From: a virus
IMG/VR virus record: IMGVR_UViG_3300042319_003013
Location: 1-64,000 of that record
Strand: one strand, 5' to 3'
Length of the DNA stretch: 64,000 nucleotides
The notes below the pieces were generated by a model, which was not told the DNA's origin, made no database searches, and worked only from the letters and a program-made list of their open reading frames with translations. The stretch's first letter is position 1; each line of letters starts with the position of its first letter. Of this stretch, positions 8,084 to 14,575 are shown in pieces. The translations under genes were made by a program, and so were the position numbers.

Positions 8084-8395
8084 ATGGCATTCATAGTTGA
8101 CATCATGACGAAGACACGGATCCCCGGCGAGACGTGTGACGTGTTTGGCCGGTACTGCAATGACGATCCCATCTTGCTCGGCACCATCCACTTCCGCCCG
8201 AAAGAAGCAAAGGGAGATCAGTGGGTCCCGTACCGAGTCAACGGCAATCATCCGGTAACCTGGGCGCCTACCAAGTGGCAGGCGGTTCAGGCACTCACGG
8301 CTGAGTTGCTCGACTACTTCGACGACGTCGAGGCGTGGTACGGCAGGAAGAAGTTCCACTGGAAGAAGATCGAAGGCTGGCAAGAACCGGCGTAA
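8084..8395 (+). CDS. Hypothetical protein
   Basis: A 103-residue protein with many aromatic residues in its second half (WYGRKKFHWKKIEGW). GAAAGGAC sets the start. Function unknown. Confidence 0.6.
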   Translation: MAFIVDIMTKTRIPGETCDVFGRYCNDDPILLGTIHFRPKEAKGDQWVPYRVNGNHPVTWAPTKWQAVQALTAELLDYFDDVEAWYGRKKFHWKKIEGWQEPA

Positions 8396-8412
8396 CAACG
8401 GAAGGAGACTCA

Positions 8413-8544
8413 GTGATAACACTGTTCGTCTTAGCATTAGTTAAAGCGCTGCTAGCAAAAAGCAAACGAAAGAGAGACGATAAGCTCGTTGAATGGCTTA
8501 GGCCTGTCCATAATGCAACGCGCTACGTCGACTCGTGTAAATAA
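8413..8544 (+). CDS. Small membrane-associated peptide
   Basis: A GTG start directly after GAAGGAGA gives 43 residues: an N-terminal hydrophobic helix (ITLFVLALVKALL) followed by a strongly basic stretch (KSKRKRDDK). It probably sits at the inner membrane face. It follows the previous gene by 17 nt without its own promoter. Function unknown. Confidence 0.55.
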   Translation: MITLFVLALVKALLAKSKRKRDDKLVEWLRPVHNATRYVDSCK

Positions 8545-8555
8545 AGAACTTCAGG

Positions 8556-8589
8556 CCTGGACCCGGGGCAAAAAGCCAGACGGGCCAGG
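8556..8589 (+). terminator. Hairpin after 8413 gene
   Basis: CCTGG-A-CCCG pairs with CGGGCCAGG across a 15-nt loop containing AAAA; a probable terminator before the next promoter. Confidence 0.5.
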
Positions 8590-8590
8590 T

Positions 8591-8607
8591 TCTGAGGAAA
8601 GTAAGAT
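8591..8607 (+). promoter_or_regulatory. Phage promoter, -10 TAAGAT
   Basis: CTGAGGAAAGTAAGAT, hexamer 8602-8607, predicted start A8614; drives 8635. Confidence 0.75.
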
Positions 8608-8634
8608 GTAAGCACAAACACCGAAAGGACAGAC

Positions 8635-8841
8635 ATGACAACACTTCATTACTTCGCAGCAGACGGCAACTATGGATCTGCCGATCAGCTCGTGATCGTC
8701 GACACCAGTGACTGGGACGTCGAAGAGTGGGATATCATTGATCAGACACCGGACAGCGATCGAGCGATGGTTGCATTCCAGATGTCACAAGGCAAAGGCC
8801 AGATCATCGACCCAACTCAAGATCCCCTGCCGGGAATCTGA
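8635..8841 (+). CDS. Hypothetical acidic protein
   Basis: 68 residues, many Asp/Trp, starting after GAAAGGAC. Its TGA stop lies in the next promoter block. Function unknown. Confidence 0.6.
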   Translation: MTTLHYFAADGNYGSADQLVIVDTSDWDVEEWDIIDQTPDSDRAMVAFQMSQGKGQIIDPTQDPLPGI

Positions 8842-8853
8842 GGAAAGTAAAAT
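8837..8853 (+). promoter_or_regulatory. Phage promoter with no downstream ORF
   Basis: CTGAGGAAAGTAAAAT, hexamer 8848-8853, predicted start G8860; followed by a hairpin-rich stretch, not a gene. Confidence 0.7.
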
Positions 8854-8859
8854 AAAGTC

Positions 8860-8932
8860 GAGGGTTGGAACGACCCACACCTTCCGATTATGGAAGGCCC
8901 TGGCCCAGGGTAAAAGTTCCAGGGCATCAATC
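8860..8932 (+). ncRNA. Candidate small structured RNA
   Basis: Between the 8848 promoter and the next promoter there is no start codon with a ribosome binding site. Instead there are a 4-bp GGGT/ACCC hairpin, a perfect 6-bp hairpin CCTTCC-GATTAT-GGAAGG (8880-8897) and a 7-bp GCCCTGG/CCAGGGC pairing (8897-8925). This suggests a short transcript of about 70 nt. It could instead be a terminator cluster. Confidence 0.45.
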
Positions 8933-8947
8933 TAAAGAAAGTAAAAT
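8931..8947 (+). promoter_or_regulatory. Phage promoter, -10 TAAAAT
   Basis: TCTAAAGAAAGTAAAAT, hexamer 8942-8947; drives 8986. Confidence 0.75.
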
Positions 8948-8985
8948 GACCAAGTCAACAACAACCCAGACGAAAGGACAAATAC

Positions 8986-9369
8986 ATGGGCGACAGAGCG
9001 GTAATCGGATTCAAGGAGAACAAGGACTCAGTGCCTGTATTCTTGTATTCACATTGGGGTGGCGCAGATCGATATCGCGATCTCCAGCGCGCACTCACGG
9101 CATCAAGGCCACGTTGGAATGATCACACGTACGCGACTCGCATCGCGATCTCGCAGATCATCGAGAACTACTGGTCAGAAGAAACTGGCTTCGGCATCAG
9201 CGCCGGCGAGAATTCATTCTGCCAGCCGGACTACGATGACATCCCGGTCGTACTCTGGGACGAGCAACAAGTCATTGTCGTGAGCGCGACTGATTCGACA
9301 CAGCCAGTGAAGAAGTATCTACCTGGCCCGATATCATTCAATGACTTTCTCCGTGTAACGGGATTCTAA
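8986..9369 (+). CDS. MGDRA-type conserved phage hypothetical protein
   Basis: The 127-residue product begins MGDRAVIGFKENKDSVPVFLYSHWGG, an N-terminus seen in a widespread family of phage proteins of unknown function. The rest alternates strands and acidic loops. The start is set by GAAAGGAC 8 nt upstream. A 13-bp terminator hairpin follows. Confidence 0.65.
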   Translation: MGDRAVIGFKENKDSVPVFLYSHWGGADRYRDLQRALTASRPRWNDHTYATRIAISQIIENYWSEETGFGISAGENSFCQPDYDDIPVVLWDEQQVIVVSATDSTQPVKKYLPGPISFNDFLRVTGF

Positions 9370-9376
9370 AGCTTGG

Positions 9377-9408
9377 GCCGGTCAAGGTGCTCCATCACCT
9401 TGGCCGGC
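9377..9408 (+). terminator. Terminator hairpin
   Basis: 13-bp stem (9377-9389 with 9396-9408, one G-U) with a 6-nt loop CTCCAT, a few bases after the 8986 stop codon. Confidence 0.75.
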
Positions 9409-9418
9409 TCGCCAAGAT

Positions 9419-9435
9419 TCTAAAGAAAGTAAGAT
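9419..9435 (+). promoter_or_regulatory. Phage promoter, -10 TAAGAT
   Basis: TCTAAAGAAAGTAAGAT, hexamer 9430-9435, predicted start A9442; drives 9463. Confidence 0.75.
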
Positions 9436-9462
9436 GGAGCCATAATCGACGAAAGGACAGCA

Positions 9463-9714
9463 ATGAAAGTATCATCCAAAGATCTAGACAACCTCGTCTC
9501 GAGCATTAGGCCAATCGACACAAACGAACTACGCAAAGCCTTCAATGAAGCTATTGCGACTGGTCGTATAAAAGCCAATGATCCAGACATGTGGTATCGC
9601 TGGCGCGTATATCATCTGGCGTTTGACGCCGGATTCCGCTTCAGCGAAGAGTACAACGATGCTCATATCGACACAGCTCTTCGCCGGGCTGTCCCCCAGC
9701 TGAATGACTTCTAA
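9463..9714 (+). CDS. Hypothetical helical protein
   Basis: 83 residues, helical, beginning after GAAAGGAC. Residues 45-60 (MWYRWRVYHLAFDAGF) are aromatic-rich. Function unknown. Confidence 0.6.
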   Translation: MKVSSKDLDNLVSSIRPIDTNELRKAFNEAIATGRIKANDPDMWYRWRVYHLAFDAGFRFSEEYNDAHIDTALRRAVPQLNDF

Positions 9715-9715
9715 T

Positions 9716-9732
9716 TCTAAAGAAAGTAAAAT
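9716..9732 (+). promoter_or_regulatory. Phage promoter, -10 TAAAAT
   Basis: TCTAAAGAAAGTAAAAT, hexamer 9727-9732, predicted start A9739; drives 9769. Confidence 0.8.
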
Positions 9733-9768
9733 GATCACATCAACCAAAACAACGACGGAAGGAAAGCA

Positions 9769-10095
9769 ATGACATCAACAATCACCACGACCTCGAAGAT
9801 CGAGATCATCGAAGTCATCACAGACCTGGACCCAACGATGGAAGCAATCATCGTCGAGTTCAACGAAGCCAAGGCAGCCATCAAGGCTCTCGAGGCGAAG
9901 AAGCAAGCGGCAGAGAACACTCTACGCGAGGCACTCAATGGCAACAAGATTGGCTTCATCAATGGAGTCGAGCGCGTTCGAGTCGCACATCGCAACCTGA
10001 GCAAGATCGATCGCGAGCTTCTCAAGACAGCATTCCCTGAAGCGTATGAGGCGTCGCTGGTCGAATCCTCGTACACGGTCCTTCAGGCCAAATAA
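9769..10095 (+). CDS. Coiled-coil hypothetical protein
   Basis: The 108-residue protein has a long helix (about 24-60, FNEAKAAIKALEAKKQAAENTLREAL) followed by a short strand pair and LLKTAFPEAYEASL. The layout resembles small phage proteins and tails of YqaJ-type recombination exonucleases that carry a helix plus 'GxVNG' strand pair. I saw no catalytic motif. The start follows GGAAGGAAAG. Confidence 0.6.
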   Translation: MTSTITTTSKIEIIEVITDLDPTMEAIIVEFNEAKAAIKALEAKKQAAENTLREALNGNKIGFINGVERVRVAHRNLSKIDRELLKTAFPEAYEASLVESSYTVLQAK

Positions 10096-10118
10096 TCGCG
10101 AAAGCGAAGAACTAACGT

Positions 10119-10160
10119 CCCGGCTGGCGCGAACGCGAATCCGCGTACAGCCGGGGCTTT
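10119..10160 (+). terminator. Intrinsic terminator
   Basis: CCCGGCTG pairs with CAGCCGGG (10119-10126 / 10148-10155), followed by GCTTT. Confidence 0.75.
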
Positions 10161-10167
10161 AGAAGAT

Positions 10168-10184
10168 TCTGGAGATTGTAAAAT
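10168..10184 (+). promoter_or_regulatory. Phage promoter, -10 TAAAAT
   Basis: CTGGAGATTGTAAAAT, hexamer 10179-10184, predicted start A10191; drives 10224. Confidence 0.75.
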
Positions 10185-10223
10185 GATCTCACAAGCAAGC
10201 ACATCGACGAAAGGACAACAGCA

Positions 10224-10640
10224 ATGACGAATCAAGCAAAGTTCCTGCTCCCTGGAGCAGAGGTAGTAATCAGAGAACGTAAGTACAACCACAGTGACAA
10301 GTCCTCGTATTTTGCGAAGCCGCGAATGTACGTCTGGGCAGACGAGACCTTCGACATCAAGGAAGATCTCATGAATCGAACACGTCGACCATACACAGAA
10401 TGGAAGAAGATTCTCAAGCCACTGTTTGCGACGTACCTTCCGCAGGTCAACCTCGAACGTCAGTTCACGTGGTCGCAGAAAGCCGGCTGCTCGTGTCCCT
10501 GCTCTCCGGGATTCATTCTCGGGAGTCAGGTCGTTCGTCTCAGCGACGATCGATCGCTCGTGTACTTCGACATCTTCGTGACTCTCAAGGGCGCACCACG
10601 CGTCGATGAGTCAAAGCCTGGGCGGCTCGTCACCGTCTAG
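10224..10640 (+). CDS. Hypothetical protein with Cys cluster
   Basis: A 138-residue basic protein. Residues 89-93 hold a compact CSCPC cluster that could bind a metal. The start follows GAAAGGACA. A strong hairpin follows its stop. No family recognised. Confidence 0.6.
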   Translation: MTNQAKFLLPGAEVVIRERKYNHSDKSSYFAKPRMYVWADETFDIKEDLMNRTRRPYTEWKKILKPLFATYLPQVNLERQFTWSQKAGCSCPCSPGFILGSQVVRLSDDRSLVYFDIFVTLKGAPRVDESKPGRLVTV

Positions 10641-10652
10641 CAGCAGCGCGCT

Positions 10653-10688
10653 CGAGCCGGGATATCACCCCTTTCGTCTCCCGGCTCG
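10653..10688 (+). terminator. Terminator hairpin
   Basis: Perfect 10-bp stem CGAGCCGGGA / TCCCGGCTCG with a 16-nt loop. Confidence 0.7.
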
Positions 10689-10699
10689 CGCCTGCAATT

Positions 10700-10716
10700 T
10701 CTAAAGAAAGTAAAAT
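10700..10716 (+). promoter_or_regulatory. Phage promoter, -10 TAAAAT
   Basis: TCTAAAGAAAGTAAAAT, hexamer 10711-10716; drives 10751 and the coupled 11143 gene. Confidence 0.75.
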
Positions 10717-10750
10717 GAGAGGGTAAGCACAACTAACGAAAGGACAAAGC

Positions 10751-11143
10751 ATGGAAGTAGATAAGAAGACTGCGACAGCAATCACAGATGAGATTGAGGC
10801 GGCAGCCAAGGCAATCTTTGCAAAGCATGGTCTCATGCGAGGCAAGGTATCTACCAAGTACGGAATGGGATATGAGCTCAAGATCACAGCAGACCTGGCC
10901 ACAATCGACGAAAGCGGAATCAATCTTTCTAGCCGTGAGGCCCAGGACTACACTGCTCTACACTTCCTCTACGATCTTCCTGAAGGACTTCTTGGCAAGA
11001 AGTTCAAGGTCAATGGAAAGGAATACATCTTCGCAGGCATCGCAACCAAGCGAAGCAAGTATCCAATCTATGTGAAGAACGTAGAAACAGGAGCCATGTC
11101 ATTCTTCCAGAGTGGCGTCAAGCGCTACCTGGTGAGTGCATAG
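10751..11143 (+). CDS. Conserved phage hypothetical protein
   Basis: A 130-residue protein: an N-terminal helix, then strands, then LLGKKFKVNGKEYIFAGIATKRSKYPIYVKNVETG, a pattern I recognise from small phage proteins of unknown function in many hosts. It follows GAAAGGAC. Its stop TAG overlaps the GTG start of the next gene. Confidence 0.65.
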   Translation: MEVDKKTATAITDEIEAAAKAIFAKHGLMRGKVSTKYGMGYELKITADLATIDESGINLSSREAQDYTALHFLYDLPEGLLGKKFKVNGKEYIFAGIATKRSKYPIYVKNVETGAMSFFQSGVKRYLVSA

Positions 11144-11328
11144 TGGACTACGAAGTAAGGGCCACCTTCTACGTCAGCGATGAAGCTGACGCAGAGGTGG
11201 CTCTTGCTGAGCAGCTCCACAACTACATCGTCTCGCTCATGAACGCGACGGATCCGGTCATATCGATCAGTCCGGTACCCGAGCCTCCGGATGCGGAGAT
11301 CTTCCAGTTTCCAAAGAAAGTAGAATGA
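11143..11328 (+). CDS. Small hypothetical protein, translationally coupled
   Basis: 61 residues from a GTG that overlaps the previous stop (TAGTG). The first 40 residues look like a small alpha/beta fold and the end is Pro-rich. Its TGA stop lies at the end of a promoter hexamer (TAGAAT-GA). Confidence 0.55.
   Translation: MDYEVRATFYVSDEADAEVALAEQLHNYIVSLMNATDPVISISPVPEPPDAEIFQFPKKVE
11310..11326 (+). promoter_or_regulatory. Phage promoter (leaderless), inside CDS end
   Basis: TCCAAAGAAAGTAGAAT, hexamer 11321-11326, exactly 6 nt before ATG 11333. The promoter lies within the last codons of the previous gene. Confidence 0.75.
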
Positions 11329-11332
11329 CGGC

Positions 11333-11506
11333 ATGGGACTACTCTCGTTATACATCGCCGCAAAGTACGGCGAAAGCAAAACCAAGAAGAAGGTCAGCGC
11401 GGCGCTCGAAGATGCCGAGACGGTATGTGATCACTGCGGCCATCCACTTTACAGGCACGCCCCTGATGCTCGCCGGACGTGTCCGACGTACGTGACGGTG
11501 TCGTAA
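11333..11506 (+). CDS. Small zinc-binding-type protein (leaderless)
   Basis: 57 residues: a basic N-terminal helix, then CDHCGHPLYRHAPDARRTCP (about 34-53), a Cys/His cluster of the C-x2-C type. No ribosome binding site; the ATG coincides with the predicted transcription start. Its TAA overlaps the next ATG (TAATG). Confidence 0.65.
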   Translation: MGLLSLYIAAKYGESKTKKKVSAALEDAETVCDHCGHPLYRHAPDARRTCPTYVTVS

Positions 11507-11922
11507 TGTCAGGCTCGTGGATTACACTCGAGCCAGACGGCGAGTTCGAGAGATACGTTCCAAGGCGTGGCCTCTGGACAGGAGACGTTCAGACGGACTC
11601 AGTTGTCGTGCGCCCAGGCGTGCGCATGATCTGGCTCGACGACGAGCTATCGAACAAGTACCCGATCAACTATCTAGCAACAGGCATCGTGTCATGGCTT
11701 GCGCAGTCGGGAGGTTGGCCAGCGCCATTGCCTGATGCGATCCGTGGACGGGTAACGTTTACACACGATGGTGTCAGTGCAGTGACAGGCATCTACGACG
11801 AGCTGTCAGAGACTGATGTAAATACAATCAGAGTGTACGCGCTCAAGGCACGCGTTGCGATCCGCAGTGAGATGAGCGGTGTCCCGCTGGGACCAAGCGG
11901 TCCGTTTCTCTCGGAGCTGTAA
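11506..11922 (+). CDS. Hypothetical protein
   Basis: 138 residues, started at ATG 11506 because it overlaps the preceding stop (coupled translation); an upstream GTG at 11479 in the same frame would sit inside that gene. Beta-rich N-terminal half, no motif recognised. Confidence 0.6.
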   Translation: MSGSWITLEPDGEFERYVPRRGLWTGDVQTDSVVVRPGVRMIWLDDELSNKYPINYLATGIVSWLAQSGGWPAPLPDAIRGRVTFTHDGVSAVTGIYDELSETDVNTIRVYALKARVAIRSEMSGVPLGPSGPFLSEL

Positions 11923-11939
11923 ACTAGAGAAAGTAAAAT
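11923..11939 (+). promoter_or_regulatory. Phage promoter (leaderless)
   Basis: ACTAGAGAAAGTAAAAT, hexamer 11934-11939, 6 nt before ATG 11946. Confidence 0.8.
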
Positions 11940-11945
11940 GATCGC

Positions 11946-12131
11946 ATGGCAACAATGAAAACAATCAGTATCCTCATCGACGAGGTCGAAGCTGGAATCA
12001 TGGACGCGATGTTCGACTACCCGGACGTCAGCCCCGATGATCTAGCTCCGGAAGTAATCCGCAACATAGTCAGGGGTGTCCCTGACAACATATCGACATA
12101 TGTCTTCAACCACTTTGGTCTTGAAAACTAA
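11946..12131 (+). CDS. Small acidic protein (leaderless)
   Basis: 61 residues, strongly acidic. A second ATG three codons in has no ribosome binding site either. Leaderless by promoter spacing. Function unknown. Confidence 0.6.
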   Translation: MATMKTISILIDEVEAGIMDAMFDYPDVSPDDLAPEVIRNIVRGVPDNISTYVFNHFGLEN

Positions 12132-12148
12132 ACTGGGGAATATATAAT
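12132..12148 (+). promoter_or_regulatory. Phage promoter, -10 TATAAT
   Basis: ACTGGGGAATATATAAT, hexamer 12143-12148, predicted start A12155; drives 12180. Confidence 0.75.
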
Positions 12149-12179
12149 GATCTCACAAGCAACGACGAAAGGAAACGTA

Positions 12180-12476
12180 ATGATTACAAAGATCACTGGC
12201 ATGAATCTAGATGAGGCCTTGTTCAAGTCTCAAGGTGATGACACAGAAGTCTACGTGACACTCGAGACAGATGGATTCGTGGTCACATGGGGCGATTACA
12301 TTGCCAATGTCTGGGAAGAAAAGTACGTGTCACTAGGCACTGCCTTGGCCAGGGCCGCGGTTCTCGTGCACGCCTCAGAACACAATGCGAACTTCATGTT
12401 CGAACAATCCTCCCCGGAAGAATTCTCGAGCGCATGGGAATCCGCGATGAAGTCCTTCGTATTCTTCGAGGGCTAA
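12180..12476 (+). CDS. Hypothetical protein
   Basis: 98 residues. ATG 12180 was chosen because it follows GAAAGGAAAC; the earlier in-frame ATG at 12147 is in the -10/start region and would not be transcribed. Acidic, alpha/beta. Function unknown. Confidence 0.6.
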   Translation: MITKITGMNLDEALFKSQGDDTEVYVTLETDGFVVTWGDYIANVWEEKYVSLGTALARAAVLVHASEHNANFMFEQSSPEEFSSAWESAMKSFVFFEG

Positions 12477-12478
12477 AA

Positions 12479-12495
12479 ACTTGGGCGAGTATAAT
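12479..12495 (+). promoter_or_regulatory. Phage promoter, -10 TATAAT
   Basis: ACTTGGGCGAGTATAAT, hexamer 12490-12495, predicted start A12502; drives 12523. Confidence 0.75.
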
Positions 12496-12522
12496 GGCAC
12501 TATCAACGACGAAGGGAACAAC

Positions 12523-12744
12523 ATGACACCAATAAGAATCACCTCATCAACGATCCGCGACGCCATCGAGCCCATGTTCGACGCCGGCCGGGTGCATAAC
12601 CTCACGTTCAAGAACTTTGAATACGACAAGGATGGCGACGTTGCATTTGACGTCATATTCCCGTCATACTTCACGAAAAATGACTTCATCGACATGTGTC
12701 GTGAATACCAACTCGACGAACTCATCGATCTCATCGAAGAGTAA
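12523..12744 (+). CDS. Small acidic hypothetical protein
   Basis: 73 residues from ATG 12523 (after GAAGGGAAC). Composition acidic, ending DELIDLIEE. Function unknown. Confidence 0.6.
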   Translation: MTPIRITSSTIRDAIEPMFDAGRVHNLTFKNFEYDKDGDVAFDVIFPSYFTKNDFIDMCREYQLDELIDLIEE

Positions 12745-12761
12745 ACTGGGGAAAGTATAAT
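12745..12761 (+). promoter_or_regulatory. Phage promoter, -10 TATAAT
   Basis: ACTGGGGAAAGTATAAT, hexamer 12756-12761, predicted start A12768; drives 12790. Confidence 0.8.
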
Positions 12762-12789
12762 GAACTTACACAACGACGAAAGGAAAAGC

Positions 12790-13053
12790 ATGACAAAGTT
12801 TGAGTATTACCTAGACGTTGCCTTTGGCGACGATTACAAGACACTTGCACATTCACTCGAGGTCTTGAGCGAAAAATGCCCATCGGCATGGGTTCGAATC
12901 CTCCGGGCGGAAGGCCCGGGTGGCGGATGGCCAGAGTTGGTTATCACCATTGACGAGTCCGATAACGAGGCGTTCTGTGAATGGTACGGCGGCGAAGGGG
13001 CAACCCCGGCAAGCCTGCTCGCGGAATGCGACATCGAACCAACGGTGATCTAA
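12790..13053 (+). CDS. Small protein sharing a module with the giant head protein
   Basis: 87 residues from ATG 12790 (after GAAAGGAAAAG). Its core, a helix followed by a strand, GPGGGWPELVITI and EAFCEWYGG, matches a segment of the 5081-residue head protein (about residues 1490-1555: helix, GAGGGWPIVDFSV, EDFGKWYNG). Both look like a small ferredoxin-like fold. The shared module implies a common ligand or partner, but none is known. Confidence 0.65.
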   Translation: MTKFEYYLDVAFGDDYKTLAHSLEVLSEKCPSAWVRILRAEGPGGGWPELVITIDESDNEAFCEWYGGEGATPASLLAECDIEPTVI

Positions 13054-13065
13054 AGAAAGTAAGAT
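13049..13065 (+). promoter_or_regulatory. Phage promoter, -10 TAAGAT
   Basis: TCTAAAGAAAGTAAGAT, hexamer 13060-13065, predicted start A13072; overlaps the previous stop. Confidence 0.8.
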
Positions 13066-13090
13066 TGCCACATCAACGAAAGGACAAGAC

Positions 13091-13312
13091 ATGAGTAACG
13101 AATTGATCGGCGCGACGATAGTCGCCATACGTCCAATGACGGGCGCGGAGATGGAGAAGGAAGGTTGGACGGACGGTCGCAATCGCGGCGAGGCCGCAGC
13201 CATAGTTCTCTCGAACGGGACGGTCATCTATCCGTCATGCGACGAAGAAGGCAATGCACCAGGCGCGCTGTTCGGGGTCGAGGCAGACGGCACAGCATTT
13301 GCCCTGTGCTAA
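13091..13312 (+). CDS. Conserved small phage protein
   Basis: 73 residues: IVAIRPMTGAEMEKEGW...IVLSNGTVIYPSCDEEGNAPGALFG. This pattern is familiar from small proteins of unknown function in diverse phages. It follows GAAAGGAC. Confidence 0.65.
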   Translation: MSNELIGATIVAIRPMTGAEMEKEGWTDGRNRGEAAAIVLSNGTVIYPSCDEEGNAPGALFGVEADGTAFALC

Positions 13313-13329
13313 ACTAAAGTAAGTACAAT
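13313..13329 (+). promoter_or_regulatory. Phage promoter, -10 TACAAT
   Basis: ACTAAAGTAAGTACAAT, hexamer 13324-13329, predicted start A13336; drives 13358. Confidence 0.7.
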
Positions 13330-13357
13330 CTACTCATCAACGACGAAAGGACAACCC

Positions 13358-13522
13358 ATGCGAAAGCAAGTACTCATCATCGAATTCAATGCGATGCACA
13401 TCAGTCTCGTGTCTGCGATCCGCACCGCGATCAACGACTGGGAAGACAACAACGGCGACATCGATTGGAACATCGAGTCGTTCGTGGTAGAAACGGACAA
13501 CGACTCGGTCTCGTCGAACTAA
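13358..13522 (+). CDS. Small hypothetical protein
   Basis: 54 residues following GAAAGGACAACCC. Alpha/beta appearance with an acidic C-terminus (VVETDNDSVSSN). Function unknown. Confidence 0.6.
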   Translation: MRKQVLIIEFNAMHISLVSAIRTAINDWEDNNGDIDWNIESFVVETDNDSVSSN

Positions 13523-13534
13523 TGAAAGTAAGAT
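13518..13534 (+). promoter_or_regulatory. Phage promoter, -10 TAAGAT
   Basis: ACTAATGAAAGTAAGAT, hexamer 13529-13534, predicted start A13541; drives 13568. Confidence 0.75.
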
Positions 13535-13567
13535 GAGTCCATCAACCTAGACGAAAGGACAAAGCAA

Positions 13568-13684
13568 ATGTGTCAATGTGAAGATCGCCCATGTTGCGGG
13601 CACGCAGCCGAGGAACGTGCGGATGACGCCTACTGGGCAGAACGCGCCTACTACGGCGAGGACGACGACTCGGACTACGAGTAA
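13568..13684 (+). CDS. Tiny Cys-rich acidic peptide
   Basis: 38 residues: MCQCEDRPCCGH holds C-x-C and CC-x-H, then a Tyr/Asp-rich acidic tail. It has the standard GAAAGGAC leader. Probably metal-binding. Confidence 0.55.
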   Translation: MCQCEDRPCCGHAAEERADDAYWAERAYYGEDDDSDYE

Positions 13685-13695
13685 AGTCATCGCGG

Positions 13696-13723
13696 CCCGT
13701 TGCGCCTTCGCCGGCGTGACGGG
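13696..13723 (+). terminator. Terminator hairpin
   Basis: CCCGT/ACGGG and CGCC/GGCG stems separated by a 2-nt internal loop, 6-nt apical loop. Confidence 0.65.
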
Positions 13724-13736
13724 CACGCAAACTCGA

Positions 13737-13753
13737 ACTAGAGAAAGTAAGAT
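13737..13753 (+). promoter_or_regulatory. Phage promoter (leaderless)
   Basis: ACTAGAGAAAGTAAGAT, hexamer 13748-13753, 6 nt before ATG 13760. Confidence 0.8.
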
Positions 13754-13759
13754 GGAGAC

Positions 13760-13939
13760 ATGACAAACACACTGAAACGAACAGCCAAGGAACTTGTGTC
13801 CTTGTGCGAAGACATCTACGGCGACCAGCCATACGAGCAGGTCGACGCGATCCGCGAGGCATACGTCCGCTCCGCCGGCCTAACGGCAGAGCAGGCGTCG
13901 AAACTCGAGCGCGAGTTCGCGCTACTGGGATATCTCTAA
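13760..13939 (+). CDS. Small helical protein (leaderless)
   Basis: 59 residues, almost all helical (KELVSLCEDIYGD...SKLEREFALLGYL). No ribosome binding site; start fixed by promoter spacing. It resembles the 14376 product in layout (acidic helix pair). Function unknown. Confidence 0.6.
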   Translation: MTNTLKRTAKELVSLCEDIYGDQPYEQVDAIREAYVRSAGLTAEQASKLEREFALLGYL

Positions 13940-13956
13940 ACTAGAGAAAGTAAAAT
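13940..13956 (+). promoter_or_regulatory. Phage promoter, -10 TAAAAT
   Basis: ACTAGAGAAAGTAAAAT, hexamer 13951-13956, predicted start A13963; drives 13990. Confidence 0.8.
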
Positions 13957-13989
13957 CTAGTCATCAACCTAAACGACGAAAGGAACAAA

Positions 13990-14130
13990 ATGACGGACGA
14001 AGCACTCGCCAACGCTGGCTATGTGAATCACATCAACAAAGGGTCAAAGCGCCAGTACACCTGGGAGGAATTGAAAGAGATGGGTTGCCCGACCTACATC
14101 ACACCAGAAGGCTGGATAACCTGGGACTAA
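13990..14130 (+). CDS. Small hypothetical protein
   Basis: 46 residues after GAAAGGAACAAA; aromatic C-terminus (EGWITWD). Function unknown. Confidence 0.55.
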   Translation: MTDEALANAGYVNHINKGSKRQYTWEELKEMGCPTYITPEGWITWD

Positions 14131-14165
14131 CGTCCCGGGTAATCCCGGCTGGCCGGCTGGTCGAT

Positions 14166-14182
14166 TCCAAAGAAAGTAAAAT
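14166..14182 (+). promoter_or_regulatory. Phage promoter with no downstream ORF
   Basis: TCCAAAGAAAGTAAAAT, hexamer 14177-14182, predicted start A14189; followed by about 150 nt without a supported gene. Confidence 0.75.
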
Positions 14183-14188
14183 GGCGAC

Positions 14189-14337
14189 ATAAGGTTTGGT
14201 TGGGTATTTACCAACCAGGAAGGTACAGGGTAATCCCTGCTAAGCAAAGCGTCCATCACGCACAAGAGCATACCGGCCATTGCGGCTGGTCCCTGCCAAG
14301 CAGGCAAGTATGAACAGCGGCCTTCCAAATTCTAATG
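14189..14337 (+). ncRNA. Candidate structured RNA, about 150 nt
   Basis: From its own promoter to the next one. Hairpins: TGGTTGG/CCAACCA (14197-14217), CAGGG-TAAT-CCCTG (14226-14239), CCTGC-CAA-GCAGG (14292-14304). GGAAGG (14218-14223) can pair with CCTTCC (14331-14336), closing the inner domain. No start codon with a ribosome binding site. Function unknown. Confidence 0.55.
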
Positions 14338-14347
14338 AAAGTAAGAT
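14331..14347 (+). promoter_or_regulatory. Phage promoter, -10 TAAGAT
   Basis: TCTAATGAAAGTAAGAT, hexamer 14342-14347, predicted start A14354; drives 14376. Confidence 0.75.
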
Positions 14348-14375
14348 GACGGCAAGCAACGATGAAAGGACAGCA

Positions 14376-14549
14376 ATGGCAAACATGACATACATGGCAA
14401 TCGCGATCGTGGAAGAGGCGAACTCGATGGGCCCGGATGTAGACCGGTACGAGGCGATCGAAGAACTCGCACGTATCTACATCGAGACCGAAGAGATGAC
14501 GCCGGCAACGGCACGCGATCTCTGGAAGGCCCTGCGCCAGATCGCATAG
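14376..14549 (+). CDS. Small helical hypothetical protein
   Basis: 57 residues from ATG 14376 (after GAAAGGACAGCA). The longer in-frame reading from 14280 crosses the RNA region and promoter. Acidic helices; function unknown. Confidence 0.6.
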   Translation: MANMTYMAIAIVEEANSMGPDVDRYEAIEELARIYIETEEMTPATARDLWKALRQIA

Positions 14550-14552
14550 CAA

Positions 14553-14569
14553 TCTAGAGAAAGTAAAAT
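14553..14569 (+). promoter_or_regulatory. Phage promoter with no downstream ORF
   Basis: TCTAGAGAAAGTAAAAT, hexamer 14564-14569; predicted start near 14576. Confidence 0.75.
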
Positions 14570-14575
14570 GATCTA

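Noticed and set aside
12890-12912. GGGTTCGAATCC resembles a tRNA T-loop
   Set aside because: The stem does not pair to five bases and it lies inside a well-supported gene (12790).
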